From positions 62,001 to 126,000 of the forward strand of contig NZ_QGDD01000001.1 of assembly GCF_003160695.1 (NCBI RefSeq): a stretch of DNA of 64,000 bases. The letters are read 5' to 3'. Made by a program: the position numbers and the translations under genes. Under the pieces are notes generated by a model. The model did not search any database, was not told where the DNA came from, and saw only the letters and a list, made by a program, of their open reading frames with translations. Within the stretch, counting starts at the first letter, position 1; each line of letters starts with the position of its first letter. Shown here piece by piece: positions 8,071-15,761 of this stretch. Source of the DNA: Nocardioides silvaticus (GTDB lineage: Bacteria; Actinomycetota; Actinomycetes; Propionibacteriales; Nocardioidaceae).

Positions 8071-9146
8071 GCTGCCCACCCGGCCAGGTCCGTCCGGCAC
8101 GCCAGGCGATCGAGGCCGTCGGACGGCAGGTAGTCCTCCGGGAGGTCGCCTGCGGCGGCGCGGGCGATCCGCACCAGTCCGGCGGCCAGGCCGCGCAGGG
8201 TCGGGTGCCGGGTCCCGGGACCGGCAGCGAGCCGCCACAGCTCCGGGACGTCGATCCCGTCGAGGTCCCTGAGCACCTCGTTCGCCGCCGCTGGTACGGC
8301 GAGCAGCGCGCTGGTGAGCGCGACCGCCGGCCCGAGCTCACGACCCGGGACGGCGTCGAGGGCGCGGATCTCCAGGTAGCGCCCACGGGGACGGACTGCG
8401 GGGAACAGGGTCGAGAGGTGTGCGTCGACGCCCGCGAACCGGTCGCTGAGCGGCGGCGCGCCGACCGCGAACCCCAGGTACTCCCCCACCGCACCCGCGG
8501 ACCGGCCGAGCCGTCCGTAGGCCATCCGGGCGGGGTCGGTGGCCAGGCAGACCGCCGTACGACCGCTGTCGGTGGCGAGCCGACGGCCCTCGCACACCCG
8601 CGAGTTGGCGAAGAGGGCGGCGAGGACGGGTGCGACCAGGTTCGCCGCCCGCCACTGGACCAGGCCCTCGGCGCCCGGCCGCAGGTCGACGCAGACCTGG
8701 AGCCCCGCCGACTGGCGCATGAACCGGCGGCCCGCCGGGCCGATCCGGTCGAAGTGCCGGTCCATGTCGACGTAGCGGTCCCCGCCCAGCTGGAGGCCCA
8801 GCCGCTCGGGGCTGCGCCAGGGGTCGAGGCCGACGGCCGCCAGGTGGACGCCGATGCCGGCCAGCGCCGCGCGGGCGGCCCGCTCCCGCTGCTCGAGCAG
8901 GGCGACGGCGGCGGCCGCCGTGTCCGCCGGATCCGGGTGCAGCTCGATCTGTCCACCCGGCTCGAACCCCACGTCGGGCACGCCGGCCAGGGCGGACCGC
9001 AGCTCCGCGAGCGGCACCGGTGACGCGAGGTCCGCGTGCCGGTAGGCAATCAGCTCCCGCTCCAGGCCGACCCGGCGGCTGCCGTCGTCCGTCCCGGCGA
9101 AGAGGGACTCGACGGCCTGCTCGAGGACGAGCCTCCGCGAGCGCAT
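8067..9146 (-). CDS. egtA: Glutamate-cysteine ligase, GCS2/EgtA type
   Basis: A 359-residue ATP-dependent ligase joining glutamate to cysteine. GLERELIAY, FEPGGQIELHPDP, RYVDMDRHFDRIGPAGRRFM and RGRYLEIRALDAVP are the recognisable blocks of the EgtA/plant-type GCS2 family. Gamma-glutamylcysteine is the first intermediate of glutathione and also the thiol donor used by mycobacterial-type EgtB. Start ATG 9146 lies one base after the stop of the MAPEG gene; the stop overlaps the downstream hydrolase. Because the next gene but one upstream is GshB-like, the enzyme probably serves a glutathione-type pathway; because egtB and egtD are 25 kb away without an egtA, it may serve both. The symbol follows family resemblance; gshA would be equally fair. 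Confidence 0.82.
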   Translation of the reverse strand: MRSRRLVLEQAVESLFAGTDDGSRRVGLERELIAYRHADLASPVPLAELRSALAGVPDVGFEPGGQIELHPDPADTAAAAVALLEQRERAARAALAGIGVHLAAVGLDPWRSPERLGLQLGGDRYVDMDRHFDRIGPAGRRFMRQSAGLQVCVDLRPGAEGLVQWRAANLVAPVLAALFANSRVCEGRRLATDSGRTAVCLATDPARMAYGRLGRSAGAVGEYLGFAVGAPPLSDRFAGVDAHLSTLFPAVRPRGRYLEIRALDAVPGRELGPAVALTSALLAVPAAANEVLRDLDGIDVPELWRLAAGPGTRHPTLRGLAAGLVRIARAAAGDLPEDYLPSDGLDRLACRTDLAGWAA

Positions 9147-9147
9147 G

Positions 9148-9540
9148 TCAGATCACCAGGACCGCGGCGACGGCGAGCGTCACGCCGCTGAGGATGGTGC
9201 CGACCGCGCCGACGAGGCGGAGCAGGTTCTCCTTGCCCATGTCGCCGGCGGACAGCACGCCCACGGCGTGCAGGTAGCGCGACAGCGTCGCGACCGCGGC
9301 CACGACGAGCATCCAGGTCGCCGGGTCGCGCGACCCGATGACGAGGATGAGGAGCGCGAGGGTGGGCACGTACTCGGTCGCGTTGCCGTGGGCCCGGATC
9401 GCGACGAACAGCGCGTCGTCGGGCGCGGTCGGGAACTGCTCGCCGTCATCGCCGCGCGAGCCGCGGATCCGGGAGACGTTCCACCCCAGCACGAAGAGGA
9501 GGGCGGCGAGCAGAGCGATGCAGATGATGGCGGTGGTCAT
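9148..9540 (-). CDS. MAPEG family membrane protein
   Basis: A 130-residue protein with about four membrane helices and the MAPEG signature AIRAHGNATEYVPTLAL near residues 48-64. MAPEG proteins (membrane-associated proteins in eicosanoid and glutathione metabolism) bind glutathione at the membrane and include microsomal glutathione S-transferases. Here the gene is embedded between a GshB-like and a GshA-like gene: its ATG overlaps the gshB stop by ATGA and its own stop is one base from the next ATG. This is direct contextual support for a glutathione-type thiol as its ligand, since bacterial MAPEG proteins are usually found without such context. Confidence 0.85.
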   Translation of the reverse strand: MTTAIICIALLAALLFVLGWNVSRIRGSRGDDGEQFPTAPDDALFVAIRAHGNATEYVPTLALLILVIGSRDPATWMLVVAAVATLSRYLHAVGVLSAGDMGKENLLRLVGAVGTILSGVTLAVAAVLVI

Positions 9541-10466
9541 GACGTTCTCCTTCGGATGGTCTCTTCCATGAGCTGGACGAAGTCGGCGCACAGGGTGCTG
9601 CCGAGCAGCCGGTCGCACTTGCGGAGGGCGCCGGAGCTGGTCACGTTGACCTCGATGAGCAGGCCGTCGATCACGTCGAGGCCGACGAGGAACAGGCCGA
9701 GCTCGCGGAGGCCCGGCCGCAGCCGGTCGCAGATCTCGCGATCGCGGTCGTCGACCTCGACCATCCGGGCCGGCAGTCCGATCCGGAAGTCCCCGTTCTC
9801 GACGGGGAAGCGCAGGGCGGCGGCGACCGGCTCCCCGTCGTGCACGAAGAGCCGCTTGTTGCCCTCACGGACCCGCTCCAGCCAGGGTTGGACGACGACC
9901 TGGCGCCGGCCGCCGTGGGTGGAGAGCTCGATGATCGACGCCGCGTTGGTGTCGTCGTCACCGAGGCGCAGCACCCCGTGACCGCTGAACCCGTCGATCG
10001 GCTTGACCACGCAGGTCCGGTGCTGCCGGACGAAGTCGGCGATCTGGTCGGCCGACGCCGTCACCAGCGTCGGCGGGCCGAGGTCGGCGTGCTCGAGCGC
10101 CCACAGCTTCTCGTTGGCGATCCGCACCCCGCGGGGGTCGTTGACGAGCAGCGTGCGGGCGGGGTCCACCCGGTCGAGCACGAGGGTCGCGTCCAGGTAG
10201 GCGCGGTCGACCGGCGGGTCGGTCCGCAGGAGCACGGCGTCGGCGTCGTCGAGCCGGGTCCAGCGGGTATCGCCGCGGCGGACGTCGTAGGTCCTGGCAA
10301 CCGCGGCGCCGTCGACGATCGCGAGGTCGGCCGGACCGCAGGCGCGGACGTGGTGCCCGCGGGCCAGCGCGGCGGACACGACGCCGAGCGTCGTGTCGAC
10401 GGCCGGGTCGAGCCGGTCGAGCGGGTCGGCGACCACGACGAGGTCCAGTGCCGGGGACGTGGTCAT
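9537..10466 (-). CDS. gshB: Glutathione synthetase-like ATP-grasp ligase (GshB family)
   Basis: A 309-residue ATP-grasp protein that aligns with E. coli GshB (316 aa) along its length. VVADPLDRLDPAVDTTLG at the N-terminus, LLRTDPPVDRAYLDAT, LVNDPRGVRIANEKLWAL, VVKPIDGFSGHGVL, EGNKRLFVHDGEP, FLVGLDVIDG and IEVNVTSSGA follow the GshB order. GshB joins gamma-glutamylcysteine to glycine using ATP. Two differences matter: the loop that in E. coli reads RGNLAAGG, which covers the product, is replaced by FRIGLPARMVEV, and the NVTSPT motif is NVTSSG. So the second substrate may not be glycine. Its ATG (10466) overlaps the stop of the membrane-protein gene by ATGA. Confidence 0.82.
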   Translation of the reverse strand: MTTSPALDLVVVADPLDRLDPAVDTTLGVVSAALARGHHVRACGPADLAIVDGAAVARTYDVRRGDTRWTRLDDADAVLLRTDPPVDRAYLDATLVLDRVDPARTLLVNDPRGVRIANEKLWALEHADLGPPTLVTASADQIADFVRQHRTCVVKPIDGFSGHGVLRLGDDDTNAASIIELSTHGGRRQVVVQPWLERVREGNKRLFVHDGEPVAAALRFPVENGDFRIGLPARMVEVDDRDREICDRLRPGLRELGLFLVGLDVIDGLLIEVNVTSSGALRKCDRLLGSTLCADFVQLMEETIRRRTS

Positions 10467-11146
10467 CGCCGGCTGCCGATCAGCAGGGCGATGCCGACGA
10501 TCAGCTCGGCGGGCAGCAGCGCGATGGGGGCGATCGGCTCGTCGAACCCCGAGGTCACCAGCAGCACCGTGCTGATCACCAGGTCGGCGACGACGAGGAC
10601 GACGGCGACCGTGCACGCCACCCGCCTGCAGCCGTGGCGGCGCAGGGCGAGCACCGAGGCCACGAAGGCCGCGATGCCGAGGACGGAGCCGGCCGAGACG
10701 AGAGGCACCGTCAGGACGTCGAGGTCGCGGGTCAGGGGCGGCAACGAGTCCGGGTCGGCGAGCAGGCCGAAGGTCAGCCCCAGGTAGGACCACAGGACCA
10801 CGGCGCCGGCCCACCCGAACCGCACACCCCAGCGGTCGCCGGTGATCGTGGCTAAGCGCCGGGTGGCGATGAGGAGGAGGGCCGGCACCAGGAGCAGGAA
10901 CACGCCGGTGACGTTGCTGGCCGGGTGCTCGGCGGCGAGCTCGGCCAGCGTCTCGGCCGGCAACCGGTTGACGGCGGTGCCGGACGCGTCGGCAGCCTTC
11001 TCGAGCGCCTGCTCGTAGTCGGCGGTCAGGGTCGCGATGAGCGCGACGTAGACGAGCCAGGAGCCCGCGGCCGCGAGGAAGGCGTAGGCCACGCTGCGCC
11101 GGGAGGCCTGGCCGACGACAGGGCGCACGGACGTGAGCGCGCTCAT
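10463..11146 (-). CDS. Six-transmembrane protein of the thiol operon, function unknown
   Basis: A 227-residue integral membrane protein that I do not recognise. Hydrophobic segments lie near residues 20-43, 78-96, 108-131, 146-170, 178-196 and 205-223, with a larger hydrophilic loop (about 44-77) between the first two. It has one Cys (in the cytoplasmic-type stretch RRHGCRRVAC, where a second Cys follows). The stop overlaps the ATG of the gshB-like gene and its own ATG overlaps the stop of a 40-codon ORF, so it belongs to the operon. A sensing or transport role linked to the thiol is possible but is only inference from position. Confidence 0.75.
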   Translation of the reverse strand: MSALTSVRPVVGQASRRSVAYAFLAAAGSWLVYVALIATLTADYEQALEKAADASGTAVNRLPAETLAELAAEHPASNVTGVFLLLVPALLLIATRRLATITGDRWGVRFGWAGAVVLWSYLGLTFGLLADPDSLPPLTRDLDVLTVPLVSAGSVLGIAAFVASVLALRRHGCRRVACTVAVVLVVADLVISTVLLVTSGFDEPIAPIALLPAELIVGIALLIGSRR

Positions 11147-11265
11147 GACGCGGCCCGCTCGTCGGTCACGGCGGAGCCCGTGCCGGGTCGGTACGGCGCG
11201 CAGGTCAGCTGGGCGAGGATGCGGAAACGGGGGTCGGCTGCGAGGAACTGGATGATGGCGTTCAT
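11143..11265 (-). CDS. Possible small protein (40 aa) leading the thiol operon
   Basis: A short frame from ATG 11265 whose TGA overlaps the ATG of the six-TM gene as ATGA, the same coupling used by the other genes of this operon. The product contains FLAADPRFRILAQLTCAP, one Cys and no membrane segment. I do not recognise it. The ribosome binding site is weak (CTCGGGG). The exact overlap argues for a real gene or a translational leader; the short length argues for caution. Confidence 0.4.
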   Translation of the reverse strand: MNAIIQFLAADPRFRILAQLTCAPYRPGTGSAVTDERAAS

Positions 11266-11289
11266 GCCCCGAGGGCGTTCCGTCGCGGC

Positions 11290-11302
11290 GGAACATCGTT
11301 CC
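11290..11302. promoter_or_regulatory. Inverted repeat upstream of the thiol operon
   Basis: GGAAC-ATC-GTTCC, perfect 5-bp arms, between the STAND ATPase gene and the small ORF. On the operon strand the 10-mer GCGACGGAAC occurs twice here, once running into the repeat. It may be an operator for the operon. Confidence 0.35.
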
Positions 11303-11322
11303 GTCGCCAGGTCCCCCGCCGG

Positions 11323-14300
11323 TCAGGAGGCGGTGACCTCCCAGGTCAGCGCCGCGGCCGGGTCGGGCTGGTAACGGCACTGTCGGCCGGTGCGCACGGA
11401 CGCCTCCAGGTGCGCCCCTAGCTCCGGCGCGACCGCGCCGACGGCGCTGATGGCCCGCTTGATGCTGCGGGTGACGTTGACCCGGGCCCGCTCGTCGGTC
11501 GCGCCCTGCGGTCGGTCCCGGCCGCCCAGGCCGACGGCCCGTCCGAGCTCCTCCAGCAGGGTGTCGAGCTCCCACCGCGCCCGGCTGGCCCGGTCGGGGT
11601 CGTTCATGTCCTCCGCGTCGTCGATCTCCTCGCGGAGGTCGGCGATCCGGGCCCGGTACTCCCGTTTCGCCCGGCTGTCGAGCGCCGGCCCCAGGTCGTG
11701 CTGCACGGCGACGGCCGGGCCCGATCCCGAGCCTGCCAGGTCGAGCGCGGTGACCTCGCGCCCGTTCGCCCGCAGCACCTCGACCAGCTGGAGCAGTCCG
11801 CGCGACTCCTCGACCAGCGCGGTCCCGAACGGGGAGGAGAACGACCAACCGTCCTCCTGGCGGGTGATGGCACCGCGCCCGGTGGGAATTGCCGCCGCGA
11901 CCGACGGCGCCGTGCGCCCGGCGAGCTCGCGGCAGCGGTCGGCCAGCACCGCCGACTGCACGCGTTCCGCGATCGCGACCCCCCGCTCGTGGTACCGGAC
12001 GGCAGCGTCGTGGTCGCCCTCGAGATCGGACAAGAGACCGATCGTGGTGGCGACCGGGACCACGACCGACCCGCTGCCCGACGAGAGCCGGTCGGCGAAC
12101 GGCTCCAACCGTGGGCGCAGCGCGCGGGCCGCCGCGACGTCGCCGGTCACGCCGGCGACCACGCCGCAGGCGTTGAGGGCGAACACCGACTCCAGCCCGG
12201 TGGCCAGCACGTCCAGTCCGGCGACCGCGAGACCGAGGTGGACCCGTGCCGCCTCGTGGTCGGCAAGTGCGAGGACGCCGAGAGCGAGGCTGGCCTGCAC
12301 GAACGGCGCGGCCAGCAGGTCTGCCGCGTCCTGGTTGGCGATCACCCGATCGGCGAGGACCGGGTCCGGGATGCCGTAGATGAAGGCCGTCGCTGCGCGG
12401 AACGTCATCCCGATCCCGATCAGCTCCTCGGGATGGATCCACTGCCCGGCGTTCTCGAACTCGGACTCGAGCACCTCGAGACACCGTTCCCGATCACCTG
12501 ACAGGCACACCATGGTCGCGCGGCGGAGACCGGCGGCGAACCGCCATCGCGGCGAGGAGGACAGCCGGGCGTACAGCTCGAGCCGCGCGAGAGCGTCCTG
12601 GGCCCCCGGCAGGTCCGCGCGGGCCAACCGCTCGCCGAACTGCCACTCGTAGCCGAGGAGAGCGACCTCCGGACGGCCCAGCCGCTCACCCAGCGTGACG
12701 ATCTCATCGGCGGCCCGCTCGCGGACCACCGATTCCTCAGGAGTGGCCGGTGCCAGGTGCAGGTCGGCCAGCGCCTGGCTGAGCAGTGCCGGATCGCGGA
12801 GCCGGCGCGCCATCGCCACCGCCTCCTCCCCGTGCCGCCGACCCTGCTCGCGCGCGGCGGGATGGGAGATGCTCGCCGCCGACAACCGCCCGAGGAGGCG
12901 GACCCGGAGGGCCGAGTCCGCAGGGTCCAGGGCCGCGGCCGCGGCGGCCAGTCGGTCGAAGGTGGCCGTGTCCGGGACGAGCGGGTTCGCGAACCAGGCG
13001 GCGCCGGTCTCGGCGCGGGCACGCAGCGTCGGGTCGCCCGGCGCGAGCTCGACTGCAGCCGCGAAGGCGATGCCGGCGCTCGCCGCGTCCCCCAGCTCGA
13101 ACAGGGACTCACCCCGCTCGACGTGCAGCGCCGCCATCACCTCAGCGGCAGCGCCGTACGTCGTCAGCACCTCGACCGCCGTCTGGGCCAGGGCCGACGC
13201 CGCGGAGTCGTCGCCCGCGGCTCGCAGCACCACGACGGCTTCCAGCGCAGCCGTCGCGGCCGCGTCGACGTCCCCGGCCGGCAGCGCGCGCAGCCGGAGC
13301 TCTGCGGCACGGGACAGGGCCGGGTCGTCGCCCTCGAGCTCCAGCGCGGTGGCGAGGTGGAGCCGGAGCTCGCGCTGCTCGGCGGGCGGCAGCTGGTCGG
13401 CCGACGCCTCGGCCAGCAGGGCGTGCCGGAACCGGATGCCACCGCCGTGCTCGTCCACCACGAGCTCCTCGGCGCGGCCCACGTCGATGGCTGCGGCGAC
13501 CGCATCGACCGGGCGGTCCAGCGCGCGGGCCAGGACGAGCAGCGAGGTGGCGCCCGGCGCGAGCGCGAGGGCCGCGAGGACGCGGGCGGTCTCGGGGCCG
13601 AGGCGCTCGAACCTGCGGCGGAGCACCTCCGTCGCCAGCGAGGGCGTGCCGCCCTCGGGCCCCCCGCCCTCCTCCGCGAGGACGGCGGCCTCGCGGACGA
13701 ACAGCGGGACGCCCCCGGTACGTTCCCAGAGCCGGGCGCCGTCGACGTCGGTCCCCGGAGCGGTGAGCTCGGCGAGCCGGGTGGTCTCCTCCAGCGTCAT
13801 CCCCCTCAGCCGGACGACGTGGTCGGCCGACGCGAGCAGGCCGGCGACCTTGGTCGTGCCCGGCTCGTCCGAGCGCGCGGTGACGAGGAGCGGAGCGGTG
13901 ACACCCTGCAGCTGACGTCCGAGCCGCTCGACGACCCAGGCGGAGGAGTCGTCGGCCCAGTGGAAGTCCTCGATGGCGACGAGCACCGGTGCCCGCGCCG
14001 CGATCGCCGCAGCCACGGCTTCGAGCCGGTCCCAGCGAGCGTCGTCACCGGATCGCGCGTCGTCGCCCCGGGCCCTGAGGCCGGCCAGCGCGGAGAACGG
14101 TCCGGCCCCCTCCTCCGCCTCGGTCCAGCCGACGTCGAGACCGAGCTCGCGGGCGTGCGCCGCCACCCGAGCGGTCAACCGGGACTTGCCGATGCCGGCC
14201 TCGCCGACCACCAGGCACAACGGAGCGGAGCTGCTCTCGAGCGCCAGCTCCAGAGCAGCGGACAGCCGGGCGACCTCCTCCGTGCGCCCCACGAAGCCCG

Positions 14301-14328
14301 GATCCGGGCGTGGCCCGGTCGCTGTCAT
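11323..14328 (-). CDS. Large STAND-type AAA ATPase without a visible HTH
   Basis: A 1001-residue protein. After GFVGRTEEVARL comes Walker A GEAGIGKS (42-49), then VLVAIEDFHWADD as Walker B and LLVTARSDE as sensor region. The middle is a long run of alpha-helical, TPR-like repeats. The C-terminus (RARVNVTRSIKRAISAV, then GRQCRYQPDPAAALTWEV) matches a tail seen in many actinobacterial ATPases of this architecture. I see no LuxR or BTAD DNA-binding domain, so it is more likely a signalling ATPase than a LAL regulator. The start MTATGPRP at 14328 is chosen because the conserved domain begins right after it; ATGs at 14424 and 14448 exist. It lies 57 bp upstream of the thiol operon on the same strand. 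Confidence 0.8.
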   Translation of the reverse strand: MTATGPRPDPGFVGRTEEVARLSAALELALESSSAPLCLVVGEAGIGKSRLTARVAAHARELGLDVGWTEAEEGAGPFSALAGLRARGDDARSGDDARWDRLEAVAAAIAARAPVLVAIEDFHWADDSSAWVVERLGRQLQGVTAPLLVTARSDEPGTTKVAGLLASADHVVRLRGMTLEETTRLAELTAPGTDVDGARLWERTGGVPLFVREAAVLAEEGGGPEGGTPSLATEVLRRRFERLGPETARVLAALALAPGATSLLVLARALDRPVDAVAAAIDVGRAEELVVDEHGGGIRFRHALLAEASADQLPPAEQRELRLHLATALELEGDDPALSRAAELRLRALPAGDVDAAATAALEAVVVLRAAGDDSAASALAQTAVEVLTTYGAAAEVMAALHVERGESLFELGDAASAGIAFAAAVELAPGDPTLRARAETGAAWFANPLVPDTATFDRLAAAAAALDPADSALRVRLLGRLSAASISHPAAREQGRRHGEEAVAMARRLRDPALLSQALADLHLAPATPEESVVRERAADEIVTLGERLGRPEVALLGYEWQFGERLARADLPGAQDALARLELYARLSSSPRWRFAAGLRRATMVCLSGDRERCLEVLESEFENAGQWIHPEELIGIGMTFRAATAFIYGIPDPVLADRVIANQDAADLLAAPFVQASLALGVLALADHEAARVHLGLAVAGLDVLATGLESVFALNACGVVAGVTGDVAAARALRPRLEPFADRLSSGSGSVVVPVATTIGLLSDLEGDHDAAVRYHERGVAIAERVQSAVLADRCRELAGRTAPSVAAAIPTGRGAITRQEDGWSFSSPFGTALVEESRGLLQLVEVLRANGREVTALDLAGSGSGPAVAVQHDLGPALDSRAKREYRARIADLREEIDDAEDMNDPDRASRARWELDTLLEELGRAVGLGGRDRPQGATDERARVNVTRSIKRAISAVGAVAPELGAHLEASVRTGRQCRYQPDPAAALTWEVTAS

Positions 14329-14411
14329 GCCCCACAGGGTGCCAGAGACAGAGGCCCGCCGCTGCCGCGCGCCTGCGGCTGTGACGTCCTGCAAATTCTG
14401 CAATCTGCCGC

Positions 14412-14427
14412 CGAATGTCGACATTCG
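14412..14427. promoter_or_regulatory. 16-bp perfect palindrome in a divergent promoter region
   Basis: CGAATGTCGACATTCG is identical to its reverse complement. It lies between the STAND ATPase (reverse) and the secreted protein (forward), 84 bp from the STAND start, so it is a candidate operator for either gene. Confidence 0.5.
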
Positions 14428-14433
14428 TGCTTC

Positions 14434-14449
14434 CGTGACCCGGGTCACA
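14434..14449. promoter_or_regulatory. Crp/GlxR-type binding site
   Basis: CGTGACCCGGGTCACA fits TGTGA-N6-TCACA with one mismatch and is a perfect 14-bp palindrome in its core. It is 53 bp upstream of the secreted-protein ATG, a position suited to cAMP-dependent control. Confidence 0.55.
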
Positions 14450-14501
14450 CACTTCTCGGGGTGGGCGTCACCCCAGCTCTCTCCAGGAAGGCAGCACCAT
14501 C

Positions 14502-15686
14502 ATGGGTTCACTCACGGCGTCGCGCGGACGTCGACTTCCAGCTCTGGCAGCGGCCGGCGCCTTGGGCGCAGCGACTCTCGTCGCCCTCGCCCCGGCTCCC
14601 GCCCATGCGGCAACGGTCTACATCACCCCGGCCCAGCTCGACACCAGCCTGACCCGGACCACCGGTCACAACGACTTCACCGCCGACGGCGTGCGGGTCT
14701 GGACCGAGGGCACCACGTCCACCGACAAGGCGGCCGGCTACTTCGAGGTGTCCGCCGACCTCGCCGACGTCGGCGAGCCGGCGATGGACTCGGTGCGCAA
14801 CGACATGACGACCACGCTGCGACCGGGCATGCAGCTCGTGACCGACTTCGACGGCAACGGATCCCTCGACGGCATCCTGGTCGGCGAGCCGACCTACGCC
14901 AGCGGCGCCCCGCTGTACGGCGACAACTGGTGGCTCTCGAACGACTCGAAGCAGTTCGTGAAGGACGGCGCGCCCTCGCACGCCGGCGGGTTCGGCTCGC
15001 CCAACAACGGGACGCTCGACCAGTGGCGGGCGGCCTTCCCCGACGCGCACGTCTACGCGTTCGGCTGGTCGCTCGGGTCGGGGGTCAAGGGCGACGACAC
15101 CATCCGCTCGATGACGCTCGGCGACACGACCTACAAGTTCACCAACGTCGGCGCTCCCGTCGTGGTGGACGCGAGCGCCGAGACCCCGTTCAACACGGTG
15201 GCCGACATCCCGCTCGAGGCCTATGACCCCGAGGGCGGTGCGCTCACCTACAAGGTCGGCAAGCCGAGCTCCGGGTTCGCGCGCGTGCAGGGTGACACCG
15301 CGATCTACCGCCCCAAGGGCGGGTTCACCGGGGTCGCCACCTTCACCTTCACGGCCACCGACGCGACGGGCCTCAGCACGACCGGCACCGTGACCGTGAC
15401 GGTCGACAAGGCGACCAGCTCGCTGAAGCTCAACCCGCAGAACACCTACCAGAAGAACACCGCGTTCGTCTCCGGCCAGGTGATCTCCAAGGGTCGGGCC
15501 AAGGGCGGCACGATCACGATCAGCGAAGGTGGCGTGGAGCTCAAGTCCATCGTCGCGACCGGCAACTACTTCCGGATCCGGGTCCCCGGCTCGGTCTCGC
15601 CGGGTCAGCACACCTACGACGTGGTCTTCGGCGGGTCGGCCCAGGCCGACCCGGCGTCCGGTTCGGTCACGCTGACCGTCCGGTAA
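14502..15686 (+). CDS. Secreted protein with Ig-like/cadherin-like domains
   Basis: A 394-residue exported protein. Residues 1-36 form a Sec signal peptide (RGRRLPALAAAGALGAATLVALAPAP cut into basic and hydrophobic parts) ending at AHA-AT. Residues about 37-215 are a unique domain rich in Asp, Gly and Thr; 216-300 resemble an Ig-like fold (IPLEAYDPEGGALTYKV, then TGVATFTFTATD); 305-394 resemble a Big-type repeat. No catalytic motif is evident. It has a good ribosome binding site (AGGAAGG), an upstream Crp-like site and a strong terminator, and so is probably monocistronic. Likely an extracellular or wall-associated binding protein. Confidence 0.7.
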   Translation: MGSLTASRGRRLPALAAAGALGAATLVALAPAPAHAATVYITPAQLDTSLTRTTGHNDFTADGVRVWTEGTTSTDKAAGYFEVSADLADVGEPAMDSVRNDMTTTLRPGMQLVTDFDGNGSLDGILVGEPTYASGAPLYGDNWWLSNDSKQFVKDGAPSHAGGFGSPNNGTLDQWRAAFPDAHVYAFGWSLGSGVKGDDTIRSMTLGDTTYKFTNVGAPVVVDASAETPFNTVADIPLEAYDPEGGALTYKVGKPSSGFARVQGDTAIYRPKGGFTGVATFTFTATDATGLSTTGTVTVTVDKATSSLKLNPQNTYQKNTAFVSGQVISKGRAKGGTITISEGGVELKSIVATGNYFRIRVPGSVSPGQHTYDVVFGGSAQADPASGSVTLTVR

Positions 15687-15703
15687 GCAGTCACGGCTGG
15701 GGA

Positions 15704-15734
15704 CGGCCCCGCGTGCTCCGGGCACGCGGGGCCG
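15704..15734 (+). terminator. Intrinsic terminator after the secreted-protein gene
   Basis: Perfect 13-bp stem CGGCCCCGCGTGC / GCACGCGGGGCCG with a 5-base loop, 18 bp after the stop codon. The T tract is weak (TTCG), as is common at this GC content. Confidence 0.75.
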
Positions 15735-15761
15735 TTCGCGTCTCACTAGGATGAGCCGGTC

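Noticed and set aside
8067..9146. Assigning the ligase only to ergothioneine synthesis
   Set aside because: It is far from egtB/egtD and sits in an operon with a GshB-like gene and a MAPEG gene, so a glutathione-type role is at least as likely.
11265..11302. A SigR-type promoter for the thiol operon
   Set aside because: GGAAC occurs twice before the operon but no GTT is found 16-19 bases downstream of either.
11323..14328. Calling the large ATPase a LuxR (LAL-type) regulator
   Set aside because: The size and Walker motifs fit, but no LuxR helix-turn-helix is visible at the C-terminus.
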